64,000 nt of DNA. Origin: Paragordius varius (taxonomy: Eukaryota > Nematomorpha). The stretch is taken from positions 8,680,001 to 8,744,000 of the forward strand of contig OZ176054.1 of assembly GCA_964247055.1 (NCBI GenBank), written 5' to 3'. The notes beneath the pieces were generated by a model that was not told the DNA's origin, made no database searches, and saw nothing but the letters and a program-made list of their open reading frames with translations. Within the stretch, counting starts at the first letter, position 1. The number at the start of each line of letters is the position of its first letter. Positions 12,807 through 27,956 of this stretch are shown here, in pieces. The position numbers were made by a program, and so were the translations under genes.

Positions 12807-13385
12807 ATGCCCAAACATTTCAAGGGAAATTCTACTATCGTGGGAGAGTCCCAGCACTTACCCAAAACTAAGAAAAAGGTAGGTGCTGTAAAATCAGATC
12901 CCTTAAAACAAAGGGAAGAATTAAATTTACCACCTATTGTCACACCAGACGGGCATGTTGCATCATTAAAAGATTCATCTCATTCCTTATGTGATAATGT
13001 TTACCCTCTCATCTTGTTATTCATTGCCACATTTATCTTGATTTATTTAACTGTAGTTTTTATCAAACTTTGGTTATTTATAAGGCGAGCAAATCAACGT
13101 ACTTCAACATTGCCAAAGCACAGGAGTGGAAGTAGGAGAAGAAAATTCAAAGCGGATTCAAAACAACAACCAAATATGTCAACCGCCGAATCTGAAAGTC
13201 AAATTTTTTTACCTAACAATAACAATAATAATACCAATAATGCTCCCGCTACTGTTGTAAAAGGTAATGAAAATGTGGCGAAAATTCAACCCTTAATTCC
13301 ACAATACAAAATTACGGCAGAAAATATACGGAAAAGTATATCGACAAAAGATGATTCAAATGTAATAAAATCTATGGAATATTAA
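12807..13385 (+). CDS. Intronless single-pass membrane protein, unknown family (paralogue B)
   Basis: A 192-residue single-exon frame. The amino end is hydrophilic and Lys-rich with no evident signal peptide. At about residues 58-86 it carries SLCDNVYP followed by a membrane span (LILLFIATFILIYLTVVFIK) and then the basic stretch RRANQRTSTLPKHRSGSRRR. The tail has an Asn-rich run and the motif IQPLIPQYKI. SLCDN-x-YP, the span and QPLIP match the head-to-head neighbour. The start is the first ATG after an in-frame TAA. A spliced upstream exon encoding a signal peptide cannot be excluded but is not visible. The stop overlaps an AATAAA, so the 3' untranslated region may be minimal; another candidate signal lies near 13525. 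Function unknown. Confidence 0.8.
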   Translation: MPKHFKGNSTIVGESQHLPKTKKKVGAVKSDPLKQREELNLPPIVTPDGHVASLKDSSHSLCDNVYPLILLFIATFILIYLTVVFIKLWLFIRRANQRTSTLPKHRSGSRRRKFKADSKQQPNMSTAESESQIFLPNNNNNNTNNAPATVVKGNENVAKIQPLIPQYKITAENIRKSISTKDDSNVIKSMEY

Positions 13386-14109
13386 ATAAATAATGTATAA
13401 ATACATTTACACTAAAGTGTTGATATACAAAAACTTTTATTACGTTTGTTGATTTTTTTTCTGCTTTTTTTCTGTAAAAAATATTTTACAAGTGATTGAT
13501 TGTATACTTTTTTAGTGTTTAAATAAAAAAATATAATACCCCTTTTATACAATAAATTATGTTGGTAAAGGCCGATTAATAATCATGCGACCGTATATAT
13601 TTTATATTGATCTATTTTTACTTTAAGCCAAAGAGTGAAAGGTCAAAAAATGAATAAATAAAGGTATAAAATCTATTTATATTTGTTTAAATAATCTAAA
13701 AGCGATGGCACCTCTTGAATTATAAAAATTTTGTGTTATATGGATGGATAGATTTTTTCACAGTCCTAAACTAATATTAAAATATGCAGGCAGGCTATTT
13801 ACCATAGTTTGATTGATATATATGTATAATGGTAAAAATATAGCAGTTATGATATAAAATTACAGAATTATGATAAATACAATAAACTACACTACAATAC
13901 CTGTTAACATATTCCCTTTATAAAATGAATGGTAAGCAGCATTGTGATTAACATGTTGGTGATAGTAGGATTTAATTTTTTTATTAAATATATATATGTA
14001 TATATATAAATTTTATTCCGATCACTTTTTTATTTTTTTAACATATATATGATTGAGATTTAAACTTTTTAAACTTTGATTAAATTTTAGTCATTCACAT
14101 ATCTAGCTC
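13386..14109. other. Intergenic region upstream of the astacin gene
   Basis: AT-rich, with an ATATATATATGTATATATAT run near 13988-14008. No gene or confident promoter element is seen, although this stretch should contain the astacin promoter. Confidence 0.5.
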
Positions 14110-17100
14110 ATGATATTTCATCAAAAATTAACTTACATCACATTTATCTTTAGCAGTATATTTGGGTTTAAATCGGTATGTTCGCAAAACTTTTCTCTGC
14201 CTCACAATTCCGAAGATCATCTGTTATATGACGTAATAAATTCAAATTATAAACATTTTTATATATAATATATTTTTATTGTTTAAATTTTGAACCTTAA
14301 ACACGGTTATATAATATTACTTAATTTATCATTTTGTTTAAAGATTCAAAGCATAGATGTCCAACACACGCCCCCCCCCCCCCCCCCCCCCAAAAAAAAA
14401 TTTACGACCCGCAAAAAATTTGAAAATAGATATTTATAACATTTAAGAATTTAATAAAATTTCTCATTGAAATTATGAAATTTTATCGTTTACTTCAAAA
14501 CATTATTTTTTAATAATATTTTTAGATTCTTTATAATCACCATTATTTTTCGATAAAAAGTTATTTTAGTTGTTGAATATTTGTATACATATATCACATG
14601 AATATTTTAATTGGATTAAGACAAATACTTTGTAAAAATTTTCATTCTTTTTATATACGTAAACCGTAAATATAAGTGGATTAATACTTTTAATTGAAGT
14701 TAAACTTCGATTTTTGAAAAGGTAGGCTAATCAAAATATACCATTTAACATTTCAAATTCACCCTTGAACAATTCAAATTCACCCTAAAATAAATTGTGT
14801 GTTTAAGTTAAAAATTACCAATATTTTCTATCTTTTAAAAATAAAATTTAATTTTAAATTAAAAGCTGATAAAATAATAAACTAAGCTATAAAGATATAT
14901 TTCATATTAATAATGCGTTATTTAAGTCCGAAAACACATAATTTATTTTAAAGTGAATTTGAATTGATCAAGGGTAAATTTCAATCGTTCGAAAGAGAAT
15001 TTGAATTCAAGGGTGAATATGATGTATATATTCCAAAATCTGTCAACGGTTAGTAGACATATGGTGTTCGTAAATTTTATTTACAATCGTATGATTAAAT
15101 ACAATAATTTTTTTTTCAATGGGGCTGGCCTAAGTTTTTAGGCTAAAAAATTGCAACATTAATTTAAAATAAAATATTTTTAGCCAATTGTGATTAAATG
15201 GGCAATAATAGCTCTTGTTCTAATAATTATTTGCAGTTCGTTCAAATTGCAAAGATTGTTAAAAAATCTAAAACTTTTTAACCCCTAAATTTATGGGTAA
15301 ATAATCGAAATTAATGGATTTATTTAATAGAATTAAAAATGGTAAGTAAAAGCTCTCACTCATTATTCCTAATATTAAGTTATGTGATATAAAATAATCA
15401 ACCTTTAAACCGTAACATCCAATATTCGCCTTTATTAATACATAAGGTCGTAAATACGCCTTGTTGATCAAATTATTTTTACCCTCTTAAGAATATTTTA
15501 AATCTAAACGGTCATTCTCATTCGTAAACCCTAGGAATGTGAGATGATTCCCTATAAAATTGTATATACCATTTACACTTCAAGAGTGTCCTTGAACACT
15601 TTAAGTTGGTCTTTGAACATTTCAAGTTGGTCCTTGAACATTTTAAGTTGGTTCTTGAACAATTCAAGTTGGTCCTTGAACACTTCAAGTTGGTCCTTGG
15701 AAACTTCAAATTGGTCCTTTGACCTTTTTGTTTTGTTTTTAACTTTTATCAATCAAATCGTAAATAATTCATCTATTTTATTGTTTTTAACCTATTTTCT
15801 ATTATTTAACATAAATTTTAAATCGATATCAATTTTTAATCTCTGAGAAACCGTATATCTTTATTAATTTCTTTAAATAATTTTAATTATTTATAAGATT
15901 TTAACACGAAATGAAAAAATATATAATTTTTCTGGGTCATTAATTAAAATTTTTCATTAAAAACATCAAAAAGTCAATAATTTTGTTCAATTGAAAAAAA
16001 AAGTTTGAAACAAAAAAGTGGTTTTTCAATAAAAAATTTTATGAATAAATATAATAAATAAAGAAAATTAGGTTAATAAATAATAAAATAAAAAATAAAT
16101 GCAAAAATTATGGTTAAATCAAAATTATAAATTTTACGGACCAACTTGAACTGTTCAAGGACACGCTTGAAGTGCAAATGGTATTTTACAATAATTTTTT
16201 TACTACCGCACGCCAAATACATTTGCCTTCATAGGTTCCAGAAAATGCGTACGTTGATATAGGCAAGTATCCTCCGGACAATGTTTTGCTTGGTCGTACC
16301 GTGTATGAATGGTATCAACTCAAGAATATTTGGCTCAAGCGAATGACCAATATTCTACAATCTCACGGCGTTAAAAAGAGCATAAATGAACTCGATGATG
16401 ATTGGAATGGGAAATTTGATGATATTATTCCTGTGTTGAGACAACGCCAATTTTTCGACCCTGAATACGGAGTACAAAAAGCTAAACGCCGTAAGAAAAG
16501 AAAAATTATTCCGGGTGATGAATACAAATGGAATCTACCTATCCCATACGTGTTTGATGATGAATTGAGTAAATCTTTTATACTTTTTATTTAATATATT
16601 ATACCTAGCAGATTTCATAAAGTATTCAAGTTAAAATGAACATACTAATTAATAAAACCTCTTTTTATTGTAAAAAGACATCCTCACAAAGTCTTTAATT
16701 GGTTGATTTACAAAATTAGTTTGTAAGAAAAAATTTTTTTTTCTGGTAAACTACTTATTTTCTAGGTGAATGCAAAAGCTTTTTACTATTTGTCTTCTAA
16801 AATTATTTTCATTTTCTATATATGTCAAACAGATGAAACTTTAAAAGTGACAATAAAAGCAGCAATAAATCATTGGGAAAGTGAGACATGTCTCCGTTTT
16901 GTCTACAATGATAGCCTCTATGGTGATTATATAAAATTTAAGAGTCCTGGCAACGTTGGGTAACATTTAACATTTTTTGAAGATAAATTATTCTTATATA
17001 CCATAAAGTTATATGTAAAATATATTTCGTAATAGTTGTGCCTCTTTTGTGGGAAGAGTTGGTGGAGAACAAAGCATCTTTCTAGATGCAGGATGCCATT

Positions 17101-20100
17101 TCGTAATAATTTTCAATTATTAAACTATGCTTTTAATCCTTTGCTAAATAGTTAGTTTGCAAAACAAAATATCTTTAATAAAAAATTTTTATGTTGACCA
17201 TATTTGATTTTGTTTGAAAATGTGCTAATTCCTTATTTTAGATGACTATAGTAGCACATGAAATTGGTCATTCCATCGGGTTTTTCCATGAACAATCGCG
17301 GCCGGGACGAGACAACTACCTCCTTATCAATATGAGCGCAATTAATTATTTAGCTGCCTCAAATTTTCACATTGACGAGAGCATAGATTATGGCTCACCC
17401 TATGACCCTGGATCCATTATGCATTATGGTCCCAATGTATGGAATGCTTCTAATTATATATATACATATCTAGGGATTTAAGCTCTTTTACATAGATTCA
17501 TTTTTTTCCAATTAACGTTTACAAAGTAAGGGATATAAACTTTTACATTAAAACAGGGGTGTATGACACTCAGCCCCCTTCGACATATTAGGTATGCGAC
17601 ACGTCAAAAACTTAAATTACCAAATAAATACACAATTCCATAATTTGCATTTATATGCTCTATATACAAAATCATATCGGTTAAATTTTTCTAACTTTTT
17701 GCAATGAACTAGATGTTGAAAATAGTACTTTTATTGTCTTCGTATTTTTTTACAACCTTATGTTTGAAATCTATTAAACATTTAAATGACCATGTAGTTT
17801 TCAGGTCGAAAATGCGGCCTCCCAAGCCATATGTATTGGAACTGCATTAAAACAAATGTTTCGTAATTTTTCGAAAAGTGTTGTTTCCAATAATAGCGAT
17901 AGTTTTTTTTAGTCATATAATTTACACTAAATATTTAAATAGAGATCGGGGGAAGGGGGAGGGGAACTTTACAATTTTAAAATATTTAGTCAGCCTAACT
18001 TTTTATATTAATATAATTTTGAAGCTTTAAATTAGGTATATAATTTTTTCACTTTTAACAAATTTATATAACCTATTGTCTCATTCCATTTCGTAAATGA
18101 TATTTTTATTTTGGTAATAAATATATGTAATTCCCAATCGTTGACAGATAATCAACAAATTTAACGGATTATATATAATATTTTATGATATTTTTATTTT
18201 GATAAATATATGTAATTCCCACTTGTGATAACAGACAATCAACAAATTTAACGGATTAAATATAATATTTTCCAGAAAAATAATAAAATGCAGAGAAATA
18301 AATTAGAAAATTGATTATAATTATAACTAAAATTATGTGGGTTTGTCACACGTTAAATTTATAATTTTATTTAGGCCTTCCTACAAGCAGGGAAAGTTGG
18401 ACCGGTGATAAGAACAATCGATCCATTGATGCAAACAACGATTGGTAGCGGGTATCACTTGTCGTTTTATGATTCATTGGCTGCTAATCGTTTTTATTGT
18501 GATGGTATAATTTTATTATCGGTTTTTGGTAAATTTATTATATATATTATAAAGCTTTTTTGGTGACAAGGCCACATTGTATTTTAGTTTCAGCCAAATG
18601 CATTTAAGAAATCACAAGAATTTTTGTATATTTCAATTAGGATTCTGTGATTGAATTTATCCCTGCCCCCGAATTATTGTATCGCCACTTTATGTATTAG
18701 AAAGCGAAAGTTTTATCTTAGATAAACAAAAAAAAATACTGGCTTTATTTATAGTATTATCGCCAACTACGTAAAGATAAACCGTTATTTTAAATATTTA
18801 AGTGTAAGATGACCACTAAATGAAAGAGATTGACACATGGATAATCCCATTTTGATTATAGATAAATGTATAAATTCCACCCTTGAATGTTTGCATGATG
18901 GTTACCCTCACCCTAACAACTGTTCAATCTGTAAATGTCCTAACATGTTAGCAGGACAGCATTGTGAGGATGTTGCTCCATCAATAGGTAGATATATTTT
19001 TTACAATGTTTAACTTATTATAATATAACCGAGGTTAGTGACATTGCGGTTAAAATATTGACAAAGTTATAGGAAAATTAATTCTGACCTAAATATTTGT
19101 ATTTTACATTAACATCATTTAGAATTTAAAGCAGTGGTCAATGGAAATATATATTAAAAAAGCTTTAATAGTTTTCATTCCACTACTTATGTTAAAAACC
19201 GTAGATACAATTTTAATTATTACACCTACACTGATCACCTAATATATAAACAGCTAGCTTTAACTTGAGACTTGGAATAAATAAAATTATTTTAATTTTC
19301 ATAATAGGTTCCTGCCCTGATGGCGTCGGTGAAATAATTTTAACTCCTTTTAACCAAACGTATGTTATTCAATCCTACAACTACCCCAATAATTATTCAT
19401 TAGAGGCCTATTGTAACTGGAGGTTTAAGGTATGATTTTTTAAGGCATGCACATGCTTATATATTGGCCATAATTTAAGTCATTATGTCTGAATTCCATC
19501 AGAAAATACTTATTTAAACCTATGCTTAATAAATGGCGTAGTTTAATTTTTAAATAAATATTCGAAAAAGTATATCTAAGTGTAAAATATGTTTACCTAA
19601 AAAATAAATCTTTTAATGAATATTTTTTTAAACTTAGTTGTTTTTAGTTATTAACTTGCAAAACTAAAGTACTAAAATGAATTATCTGTACGTTAGTTAA
19701 AATATTTTTTGATTTTACGCATCGTTAGTATATGCAATGCAAAACGATTCCGCACCCACCATATCATAATTTGATTCTTTTTTATATCTTAAACATAAAA
19801 CAGGATAAACAACCATTAAAATATTTTTTTATCATGAAGGCAATTAACCCAGGAAACACTAGTGCTAAACCCAAAATAAGGTTTGAATTTATAAATGAAC
19901 CCCCGTTCGACTTAGTTATTTCCAATAAATCTGGTTCATGCAGACATTACGTGGAAGTCAAATACAACGCAGTCTTTGCCGCAACTGGTCCCAGGTATAA
20001 AACATTCTCACAAAAAATTAAGTAATTGACTCAAAATTAAAAAAATAGCATCTTCATATATTATATGATTGTCTGCTCATAATTATTTATTTATAATTTT

Positions 20101-23009
20101 TCTTTCATATTATATACTTGCTTTATATAAAAATAACGTTATAAAATATTGATGACCTAAACACTCCTCAAAAATCATTAATATAATTAATACCATCAAG
20201 CGCATTAAATTTAGAAAAATAGCCACGCTAAGGCTATAGGGGTGTCATTTTATAATTAAGTCGATATTTTTGAAAAGAGGAACTAATGTATAACTTTTTT
20301 GAAAATTACCTCCCAAATTTCAAAAAATGCATTGATAAGATGTAGTTTTAATAGATATTAAATGATTAGAATGGGAATATATAATGTTTATAACTCAGTA
20401 TATAAAATATTTTATAAAAAATAGATTTTGTGGAAATAATTCGTTGACTGGTCAGATAGTTTCACAAACTGATACAATGCTCATTGGATTTCGTTCATTT
20501 GCTCAACATATCAATTATACTGGCTTAGGATTTCAAGCCAAAATATCATATTGTAAAAATTTTTAAATTTCCTTTAAATAGTCTACATTTTTTTTAGTAC
20601 CCCATTCATAAGTTGAATTTATTTTAACTATTTTAGGTGAAAATTGCCAGTCTACAGTTGCTCAAAACATCACTCACCAATATAACTTACATGATTTTAC
20701 ATTAACATATCCGCCTTCAAGCGTCTCAACAAATGCGCCGCCTGTAACTCAACCAAATTCAAATAGTTAGTAATTTTTTAGATATCTAATTAAAACATTT
20801 TCCAAGAAATTTGAACAATTAAGCGAAGTATTTGGTTATATACACATTAATATCATGTTTTATATCCATATAAAATCTAGGGCTAGTGTAGCCCGAATAC
20901 ATCCATAAACTTTTGTGATTTGTCTTTTCAATAAGTTAATATTTTTTGTTATATCAAGCATATATTTTAAAATCATTCGTTACAAAAAAAAGTGTGTATT
21001 ACCAAAAAGTATTATACTTATAAGACTGTAACATAATACAAATAGTTAAATCAATTAATTGCGAAACATATGAAGATATGAAGTAAATTATAAATGCGTG
21101 GATAAATCATATTTAAAATGCTCTATAACCACTAAAAAAGAAGTTTTAAAAATCTAAAATAATTTATGCATCCATTCCAATATCCTATGAGCAATAAAAC
21201 AGTAAAAAAGAGAATATAAGAATCCAATCAAGACTTACACAAAACAGCAAATATAGCTAAAAAGTTTTAACTTAATAAAATTATATGAACATTAAATATT
21301 TTTAAAAATAATTAAAACTTTGTTTGATAAAAACATTTTTGTAATTTTGTAATTAATTGCATCCATTTTTATATCTCGATCTTATTAACTCCAACATATA
21401 AATGATTTAACACAGTTTTTTTCAAATCCAATATATTGGCCTAGAGACAAACTAATGTAAAATCATGACGATGTTAAAATAAGTAAGTATACATTGTTAG
21501 AGAGTTATTAATTATTGCCAAATAGTAAATGCAACAAAGGGAAGTATTATTGGCTTATAGTTATTTTTTTCACTTTTTACAATTATTAGTCAATAATACT
21601 GTTCTTTGTTGAATAATTTACTATTTGGCAATAATTAATAACTTTTTAGCACAATGTAAACTTATTCATACTGTATAATTATTTGAATAATATTTTAGCT
21701 TCCATAACCAATACGCCTAGTGTTTCAACTCCTGGGATATATGATTTGACGGTATGTTCTGCTTGGAGTGGTTGGAGTTTATGTACAGAACCTTGTGGAG
21801 GTTGTGGAAAGCAACTGAGTTTGAGACGATGCCTTCCCCAAGTCCATAAAAGGGAATGGATAAGGACGCAATCATGCAAACAGCAAGCTTGTCTCACCAA
21901 TAAAACTTATATATGTCATGTGCCAAAGTAAAAACACAAAATATCAAATTGTCAATACAAACATCATAATATAAAATTTATATGTTTTATTTAATTTCTT
22001 ATAACCAACTGCATTTATCCCAAAAGTGCAAAGTTGGATATATATACGAAATCGATATGTGAAAACCCCAAGTCAAATAGTTGTGTCGTACTGATGAGTG
22101 CTAACAAGCATGAAACTAGTCTGCGATTACTATTGACGAAGGGTTTCACATATCGTTTCTAATTTCTATTTATACTTTCATTTAATTCTAATATCCTTTA
22201 TCGTTATATTACGGATTTTAACAACTGTTATTATATGTTTTAATTTGAATTGTTAATACTAAAAAAATGTAATCAAAACATTTTCGTAATTTTATATCGT
22301 GTTTCGGGGATAAAAATTAAAATATTCAAATTAAACCATTCATTTGATAAAGATTTACTGTGTATGATGTATATAGGACTGCTAAAATCAATCAATCATT
22401 CACATAAGATTGTGTGGATATTTGCTTATCAATTTGTAAATTATCTGGATAAACATAAGCAGAACACTATTTGAGATTAGATTAGGCAAACTCCCCTAAT
22501 TCTTTTAATTATATTTGCATTTACATATATGATAGTATAACATAAGTTCATCAAGTTGCAACATTTTATTATAATTTTATAGCTTAATTTAAGGATTATA
22601 ATTTATTCAAGCTTAAAATTTATCATTTATATTTAAAAGGTATTATCCAACGTATGATTGCCCGTGTCGGAAATTGGAAGAGTGTTGTCCAAGTTATTCC
22701 AATGTTAATGGTCAATGTCAAAAATTTGTGGTTCTAAGGCCAGAATATTTACGGAATAGATGGTTAAAGAAAACTAAGGTACCACCCTTATTACCCTTTT
22801 ATGGTAACATAAAAACCAGATTTAGAATTAATCCAGATTCAGCCAAGAGTATGACAAATGATGATTACATAAATCGTGAAGCATTGTATGAAAAAATTAA
22901 AAATAGTAATAATTTAAATCCAAATGAATATGGCGAAGATGACTATGATACGGGTTTATATGATTTTGTTGAAAACCATGTGGATATGAATGGACGCATT
23001 TATATGTGA
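14110..23009 (+). CDS. Astacin metalloprotease, DPY-31/NAS-35-like (astacin-EGF-CUB-TSP1)
   Basis: A secreted zinc endopeptidase, 759 residues, 14 exons whose lengths sum to a whole frame: 14110-14232, 16235-16568, 16833-16959, 17036-17102, 17242-17436, 18375-18504, 18862-18987, 19308-19429, 19840-19994, 20425-20552, 20637-20765, 21699-21927, 22027-22071, 22640-23009. Order: signal peptide, pro-peptide, a basic furin-type site (RRKKRK), catalytic domain with HEIGHSIGFFHEQSRPGRD and Met-turn SIMHYG, EGF (CLHDGYPHPNNC), CUB, Thr/Pro linker, TSP1 (WSGWSLC), then CPCRKLEECCPSY and an acidic tail. This layout and tail are typical of nematode subgroup-V NAS enzymes; DPY-31 is the C-proteinase that matures cuticle procollagen. 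A cuticle role is inferred. The pro-peptide has FDDII where many astacins carry an FxGD switch. The 13th exon (45 nt) uses a weak GTCAAA donor. Confidence 0.9.
14371..14391 (+). repeat. Poly(C)21 tract followed by A9
   Basis: Twenty-one consecutive C residues, followed directly by nine A residues, in astacin intron 1. The opposite strand is G21, able to form a G-quadruplex. It lies just after ATGTCCAACACACG, which resembles the end of the hAT-like relics at 31766, so it probably expanded inside such an element. The exact length may also reflect sequencing slippage. Confidence 0.9.
14738..15030. mobile_element. ATACCATTT-family MITE, copy 2
   Basis: In astacin intron 1. The left end reads ATACCATTTAACATTTCAAA and then repeats a TTCACCC iteron (CAAATTCACCCTTGAACAAT). 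The right end has AAGGGTAAATTTCAAT and further degenerate inverted units, fading near 15030. The interior resembles copies 1 and 3, including a region with AAAGATATATTTCATATTAA. The right terminus is worn. Confidence 0.65.
15566..16184. mobile_element. ATACCATTT-family MITE, copy 4, with expanded iterons
   Basis: A 619-bp element with ends ATACCATTTACACTTCAAG and CTTGAAGTGCAAATGGTAT. Inside the left end about seven direct units of 21 bp follow one another (consensus AAGTTGGTCCTTGAACATTT). The right end has two inverted units (CCAACTTGAACTGTTCAAGG). The 21-bp period creates repeat-only open frames on both strands, which are not genes. The right end lies 50 bases before the exon at 16235. Confidence 0.8.
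15580..15722 (+). repeat. 21-bp iteron array
   Basis: About seven tandem units of 21 bp, each close to CAAGTTGGTCCTTGAACATTT, with scattered changes at the TTC/TTT and ACA positions. It is a subterminal array of the enclosing MITE and probably grew from the two units seen at its other end. Confidence 0.85.
17554..17832. mobile_element. Possible hAT-like relic in astacin intron 5
   Basis: It starts CAGGGGTGTATGACACTCAG, resembling the GGGGTGTCCAACAC end at 31766, and has a GC-rich AATGCGGCCTCCCAAGCC near the other end. The interior is AT-rich and non-coding. Similarity to the other relics is weak, so this is tentative. Confidence 0.35.
18099..18271 (+). repeat. Tandem duplication of about 88 bp
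   Basis: Two adjacent copies, at 18099-18186 and 18187-18271, share GATATTTTTATTTT, ATATATGTAATTCCCA and AATCAACAAATTTAACGGAT, with a few substitutions and short indels. They lie in astacin intron 5, 104 bases before the next exon. Confidence 0.85.
21489..21658. mobile_element. Palindromic MITE in astacin intron 11
   Basis: Nearly the whole 170 bp folds back. A 28-base perfect inverted repeat (AGTTATTAATTATTGCC then AAATAGTAAAT) is extended inward by CAACAAAG and AGTATTATTG, and outward to TACATTGT and ACAATGTA. TA at both edges suggests a TA target duplication, as in Tc1/mariner-type MITEs. The superfamily is inferred from that alone. Confidence 0.75.
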
Positions 23010-23286
23010 ATGTGCTGATTTTCTAAACATTAATTCCTACCTACCCTTATATTTTCAATCATATTATTAGTAAATTGTACCAATTTTTAATTCTATTTTT
23101 ATACATTTGTCAAATACATTATTAATAATATTGTGAATGATGCACATTCTTACAAATATCATATACATTTAAATCTGATATGCGGCTTATACTAATAAAA
23201 TTTATTGATTATACAGCTATAAATGCATATAAATACACAATTAATAATTATGATTAGGTAAAATTTATGAATATAATATATTAGCT
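23010..23286. other. Convergent intergenic gap between astacin and TBL1
   Basis: A 277-base gap between two stop codons on opposite strands. It contains only 3' untranslated sequence and the shared poly(A) element at 23194-23206. Confidence 0.7.
23194..23206. terminator. Palindromic poly(A) signal serving both convergent genes
   Basis: AATAAAATTTATT gives AATAAA on each strand. It lies 185 bases after the astacin stop and 81 bases after the TBL1 stop. I saw no other AATAAA between the two stops, so both genes probably use it. Confidence 0.6.
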
Positions 23287-27916
<4,630 letters not shown>

Positions 27917-27956
27917 ATCGTTATCATATGTATTCTAAATATCTTCACTCCAGCAG
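27917..27956. promoter_or_regulatory. 40-bp divergent start region of TBL1 and UBR4
   Basis: The two ATG codons point away from each other with 40 bases between. On the plus strand the region ends in a pyrimidine-rich acceptor-like TCTTCACTCCAGCAG immediately before the UBR4 ATG. On the minus strand GATATTTAG lies 18 bases before the TBL1 ATG. Both resemble 3' splice sites and could accept a trans-spliced leader or an upstream exon. No TATA box is visible. Confidence 0.45.

Noticed and set aside
15518-15846. Open frames on both strands rich in Ser/Thr/Asn heptads
   Set aside because: They are readings of the 21-bp iteron array of a MITE; the regular period keeps all frames open and there is no start, domain or splice support.
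17814-17846. Possible extra astacin exon after TTTTCAG (VENAASQAICIG)
   Set aside because: Joining exon 5 (...HYGPN) straight to AFLQAGKVG gives the expected astacin sequence and correct phase; the candidate would interrupt the domain and lies at a suspected repeat end.
22250-22474. 74-codon open frame in astacin intron 13
   Set aside because: Lies inside an intron fixed by the phase of flanking exons; no family resemblance.
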